Source of the DNA: Blastococcus sp.
GTDB lineage: Bacteria > Actinomycetota > Actinomycetes > Mycobacteriales > Geodermatophilaceae
Assembly: GCA_025963345.1 (NCBI GenBank)
Contig: JAOPUS010000073.1
Span: 1 to 8,587 of the forward strand
DNA: 8,587 nucleotides
Direction of reading: 5' to 3'
Under the pieces are notes generated by a model that did no database searches, was not told the origin of the DNA, and saw only the letters and a program-made list of their open reading frames with translations. A program made the position numbers and the translations under genes. Positions 5,922-8,587 of the stretch are shown in pieces (the stretch's first letter is position 1; each line of letters begins with the position of its first letter).

Positions 5922-7192
5922 CGGGCGACCCGGGCGCGCAGGGCGGTCATGCGCCGTTCGGTCGCTGCCCCGGCCCCGGTGCCGGCCGCCTTGGCGAAGA
6001 ACGCACCCGCCGCCGTCGTGAGCGGGACGGCGAGCACCAGGGCGATCGCGCCGACGAGGGTGCGGATGACCTCCTCGGCCACCGCCGAGCTGTACAACGT
6101 GACGTGGAAGGGATGCGTGTAGAGCTCGAAGAGCAGCAGCAGCGGGAGCGCGGCACCGGCGTAGGCGAAGACGATCGTGTAGACGGTCGACGCGATGTGG
6201 TCGCGGCCCACCGCCATGCCGCGGGCGAACAGCTCCCGCCAGGTGAGCTCCGGCGACGCCTCGTTCAGCTGCCAGATGGCCGACGCCTGGGTGATGGTGA
6301 CGTCGTTGAGCACGCCGAGCCCGGCGACCACCACCCCGGCGAGGACGAGCCCAGAGAAGTTCAGGGTCGGGTCGAAGGTGTGCAGCTGGACCGCCTCCTC
6401 GTTCGTGAGGCCCGTCAGCCGGGCCACGGACACGGCGACCGACCCCAGGACGGCCACCAGCGTCAGCCCGAAGAGCGTGCCGATGAGCGCCGTCGTCGTC
6501 CGGGTCGTGAACCCGTGCGCCAGATAGAGGACGACGAACATGATCGCGGCCGACCCGACCAGGCTCACCAGCGTCGGCGACTCCTCCGAGAGCAGCCCGG
6601 GCAGCACGAACTGGAAGAGGATGAAGAAGGCGAAGGCCAGGCCGACCAGCGAGGCCAGCCCGCGCAGCCGGGCGACGAGCCCCACGACGACGGCGAACGC
6701 GATCGCGAGGACGACGATCGGCGTCCCCCGCGCGTAGTCGAAGAACGTGAAACTGGCCCCGCCGTCGGCCCCGGCGTCCCGGGTGAGCACGAGCGTGTCG
6801 CCCTTCTCGACCCCGGAGGCGACGACGTCGGGCGCGAGCTCGATCTGCTGGAAGTCCCCCGCGCCCGGTCCGTCGAGGATCTTCACGACGGCGGTCGTGC
6901 AGGTCGCCGGCGGGACGGCGGTGTCCCCGGGGCAGGGGATGGTCTCGACCGACACCACCTCGGCCTTCGGGTAGGTGGTGCCCGGCGGCAGGTAGGTCTC
7001 GGCCACCTGCTGCGCCCGGGTGGGCTCGCCACTGGGCCAGAGCGCGACCAGGCCGATGACCGTGGCCAGCCCCACCGGCACGAGGAGCAGCAGCATGAGC
7101 CAGACCGCCCGGCGCTCGAGCCCGCGGGTCTCGGGGCTGAGCGGCGGGGCGTCCGGATCGGGACCGTGACTGTGGTTGTGGCTTGGCGGCAC
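5918..7192 (-). CDS. YibE/F-family polytopic membrane protein
   Basis: A 424-residue membrane protein. A His-rich cytoplasmic tail (HNHSHGPDPD, 5-14) precedes a first helix (about 29-51). A soluble, probably extracytoplasmic domain follows (about 52-155, with Cys87 and Cys98, a possible disulfide). Then come about seven helices, near 157-174, 178-200, 207-227, 232-256, 278-296, 334-356 and 376-402. The segment AGLGVLNDVTITQASAI (290-306) and MAVGRDHIASTV (326-337) are the conserved signatures by which I recognise YibE/F. Function in the family is not established; transport of an ion or small molecule is a guess. The GTG start at 7192 lies 9 bases after the STAS gene stop, in the same frame, and has no clear ribosome-binding site, so coupling is likely. 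No closer alternative start keeps the first helix. Confidence 0.9.
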   Translation of the reverse strand: MPPSHNHSHGPDPDAPPLSPETRGLERRAVWLMLLLLVPVGLATVIGLVALWPSGEPTRAQQVAETYLPPGTTYPKAEVVSVETIPCPGDTAVPPATCTTAVVKILDGPGAGDFQQIELAPDVVASGVEKGDTLVLTRDAGADGGASFTFFDYARGTPIVVLAIAFAVVVGLVARLRGLASLVGLAFAFFILFQFVLPGLLSEESPTLVSLVGSAAIMFVVLYLAHGFTTRTTTALIGTLFGLTLVAVLGSVAVSVARLTGLTNEEAVQLHTFDPTLNFSGLVLAGVVVAGLGVLNDVTITQASAIWQLNEASPELTWRELFARGMAVGRDHIASTVYTIVFAYAGAALPLLLLFELYTHPFHVTLYSSAVAEEVIRTLVGAIALVLAVPLTTAAGAFFAKAAGTGAGAATERRMTALRARVAR

Positions 7193-7201
7193 CCGGCCAG
7201 G

Positions 7202-7657
7202 CTAGGAGGCTCCCTCGTCCGGCGTGGGAGCGACACCGCCGTCGCCGGAGGAGTCGAGGACCGGGAAGCGCCGCCACAGGCCGCTGAGCTGCAGCGGCCG
7301 GAGCACACCCTCCGGGGGGTCGAGCAGGGCCACCTCGATCCCGCGCGGGGACGCCATGCGCTGGACCTGGACCAGGACCGCCATCCCGGCGGAGTTCATG
7401 AACGACACGTCCCGGACGTCGAGGACGATCCGGGCGAGCGAGTGCTCGTGCAGGAGCAGCTCGGTCACCACGCGCACCACCGGACGGCGGGCGGCGTCGG
7501 TCAGCTCGCCGGTCAGTCTCAGGCGCACGGCGTCGCCGTCCAGGACGTAGGTGACCTCGGGCTCGTCGGCGGGGGTCTCCGCCGCGTCGTCCGGGTTCGG
7601 GGCGGGGCTCGTCGTCTCCTCCACGGACCTGTTGTTCCCCGAGCGACCCGAGATCAC
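7202..7657 (-). CDS. STAS-domain protein, anti-sigma-factor antagonist type
   Basis: A 151-residue protein with a SpoIIAA-like STAS domain at about 34-136 and disordered acidic or Pro-rich tails on both sides. Landmarks are VRLRLTGELTDAA (44-56), IVLDVRDVSFMNSAGMAVLV (77-96) and PPEGVLRPLQLSGLWRRFPV (114-133). Ser89 in NSAG aligns with Ser58 of Bacillus SpoIIAA, the residue phosphorylated by the anti-sigma kinase, so partner switching is possible; the usual Asp before it is Asn here. No anti-sigma kinase or PP2C phosphatase is in the window. It heads the operon with YibE/F, so a role regulating that membrane protein (as STAS domains do for SulP transporters) is an alternative. The start is uncertain: GTG 7657 gives the longest form, and GTG 7624 would drop 11 non-conserved residues without affecting the domain. 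Confidence 0.88.
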   Translation of the reverse strand: MISGRSGNNRSVEETTSPAPNPDDAAETPADEPEVTYVLDGDAVRLRLTGELTDAARRPVVRVVTELLLHEHSLARIVLDVRDVSFMNSAGMAVLVQVQRMASPRGIEVALLDPPEGVLRPLQLSGLWRRFPVLDSSGDGGVAPTPDEGAS

Positions 7658-7698
7658 GCCTGATTCCGACGGTGCCGGTGTCAGGCCGCTCTCGTGCC

Positions 7699-7710
7699 TA
7701 CAGTCGGGGG
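7699..7710 (+). promoter_or_regulatory. Candidate -10 element of a leaderless promoter for the SDR gene
   Basis: TACAGT at 7699-7704 fits the actinobacterial TAnnnT -10 consensus (4 of 6 bases of TATAAT). It ends six bases before the ATG at 7711, so transcription would start at or next to the first codon. No separated Shine-Dalgarno sequence exists: the only G-run (7706-7710) abuts the ATG. This is the layout of leaderless actinobacterial genes. A weak -35 match, GTGTCA at 7678-7683, would give a short 15-base spacer. The 53-base gap is shared with the divergent STAS operon, for which I found no convincing promoter. Confidence 0.5.
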
Positions 7711-8587
7711 ATGCCGACCCGCTGGACTGCCACGGACATCCCCTCCCAGGCCGGACGGACGGTCGTCGTCACCGGCGCCAACAGCGGACTGGGGCTCGTG
7801 ACGGCGCGGGAGCTCGCCCGCGCGGGGGCGTACGTGACCCTCGCCGTCCGCGACCTGTCGCGCGGGGAGCAGGCGGCCGCCTCGATCGACGGGGAGGTGA
7901 CGGTCCGCCGGCTGGACCTCGCCGACCTGGAGTCGGTGCACGCATTCGCCGACGGGTGGACGGGAAACCTCGACGTCCTGGTCAACAACGCCGGGATCAT
8001 GATGGTGCCGGCCGGGATCACGATCGACGGCTTCGAGCAGCAGTTCGGTACCAACCACCTGGGCCACTTCGCGCTGACCAACCTGCTCCTGCCGCACGTC
8101 ACCGACCGGGTCGTCACGCTCTCCTCCAGCCTGCACCGGTCCGGCTCGATCGACCTCGAGGACCTCAACTGGCAGCGCCGGCCGTACTCCGCGACGGGCG
8201 CGTACGCCCAGTCGAAGCTGGCCAACCTGCTGTTCACCCTGGAGCTGCAGCGCCGGCTCACCGCCGCGGGATCCCGGGTGCGGGCGCTGGCCGCGCACCC
8301 CGGCTGGGCGGCGACCAACCTGCAGGGCCGCACCGGGAGCTGGGTGGCCGACCGGGCCGCGATACTGGGCAACCGGCTCTTCGCCCAGTCCGACGAGCGA
8401 GGCGCCCTGCCGACGCTGGCCGCCGCCACGCGGGACCTGCCGGGTGGCAGCTACCTCGGGCCCGACGGGTTCCAGGAGATGCGTGGCTACCCGACCCTCG
8501 TGGGCCGCACCGCAACCGCGAGCGACCCGGAGCTCGCCCGGCGCCTGTGGGAGGAGTCCGTGCGGCTCACCGACGTCGACTACCCCG
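7711..8587 (+). CDS. Short-chain dehydrogenase/reductase (3' end outside window)
   Basis: The frame stays open from ATG 7711 to the edge, giving 292 codons; family members are about 300 residues, so only a few are probably missing. It is a classical-type SDR of the retinol-dehydrogenase/WW-oxidoreductase-like group. The NAD(P)-binding loop is TGANSGLG (21-28), and the adenine-side acidic residue is in RRLDLADL. The fold motif is NNAG (92-95, NNAGIMM). The catalytic residues are a Ser in the SSS cluster (138-140), Tyr165 and Lys169 in YAQSK. 'HPGWAATNL' follows, as usual for this group. An Arg in VRDLSRG after the second strand hints at NADPH preference. It oxidises or reduces an alcohol/ketone; the substrate is unknown. 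It is transcribed divergently from the STAS operon, probably from a leaderless promoter. Confidence 0.92.
   Translation, partial: MPTRWTATDIPSQAGRTVVVTGANSGLGLVTARELARAGAYVTLAVRDLSRGEQAAASIDGEVTVRRLDLADLESVHAFADGWTGNLDVLVNNAGIMMVPAGITIDGFEQQFGTNHLGHFALTNLLLPHVTDRVVTLSSSLHRSGSIDLEDLNWQRRPYSATGAYAQSKLANLLFTLELQRRLTAAGSRVRALAAHPGWAATNLQGRTGSWVADRAAILGNRLFAQSDERGALPTLAAATRDLPGGSYLGPDGFQEMRGYPTLVGRTATASDPELARRLWEESVRLTDVDYP

Noticed and set aside
4812..6122. 436-codon + strand frame opposite the DksA-like and methyltransferase genes
   Set aside because: Antisense shadow of genes with diagnostic motifs; the translation is compositionally biased and featureless.
5259..7277. 672-codon minus-strand frame appearing to fuse an N-terminal region to the second methyltransferase
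   Set aside because: The first 450 or so codons are the YibE/F gene read out of frame and are low-complexity. The methyltransferase begins at the ATGA overlap at 5921.
6104..7663. 519-codon + strand frame opposite YibE/F and STAS genes
   Set aside because: Its translation is a charged Arg/Asp/Gly/His mix that mirrors antisense codons of membrane helices. The minus-strand proteins are clearly real.
7678..7683. CTGACA-like -35 on the minus strand (5 of 6) for the STAS operon
   Set aside because: No acceptable -10 element lies 16-19 bases downstream on that strand, so I do not call a promoter.
7698..8429. 243-codon minus-strand frame at the right edge
   Set aside because: It lies opposite a complete SDR active site and cofactor motif on the + strand. 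The SDR frame has no stop before the edge.

Overview
The window is very GC-rich, with third codon positions almost all G or C, frequent GTG starts and many 4-bp stop/start overlaps. This points to a high-GC actinobacterium. The protein style (TraR/DksA next to a YibE/F protein, STAS proteins, leaderless-type promoter) would fit Geodermatophilaceae such as Blastococcus, Geodermatophilus or Modestobacter. That family placement comes from memory of such proteins, not from a search. I see no RNA genes, mobile elements, CRISPR arrays or attachment sites.

Region A (1-4237, + strand) is a tightly packed run of five genes: the C-terminal part of a GT4 glycosyltransferase (cut by the window edge), a class I SAM methyltransferase, an alpha/alpha-toroid protein of the kind usually labelled 'prenyltransferase', and two tandem paralogous GT2 glycosyltransferases. 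All junctions overlap (7, 53, 4 and 4 bp), so they are probably co-translated. The likely theme is assembly and methylation of a surface or storage glycan. The toroid protein is the least understood member, and parts of it read more like a six-hairpin glycosidase than a prenyltransferase.

Region B (7657 down to 4921, - strand) is a second compact operon: STAS-domain anti-anti-sigma-like protein, YibE/F-family polytopic membrane protein, class I SAM methyltransferase (Methyltransf_24/CmcI-like) and TraR/DksA C4 zinc-finger protein. The last two junctions are ATGA overlaps. Further downstream on the same strand, after a 215-bp intergenic region, lies a small four-helix membrane protein (4262-4705, DUF6220-like). 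It is preceded by a sequence resembling a sigma-B/sigma-F type stress promoter. It ends convergently with region A, 24 bp away.

Region C (7711 to the right edge, + strand) is a short-chain dehydrogenase/reductase, divergent from region B and running off the window. A TAnnnT -10 element six bases before its ATG suggests a leaderless transcript.

Several starts were chosen over longer open frames: 2442 for the first GT2, 5921 for the second methyltransferase and 5262 for the DksA-like protein.
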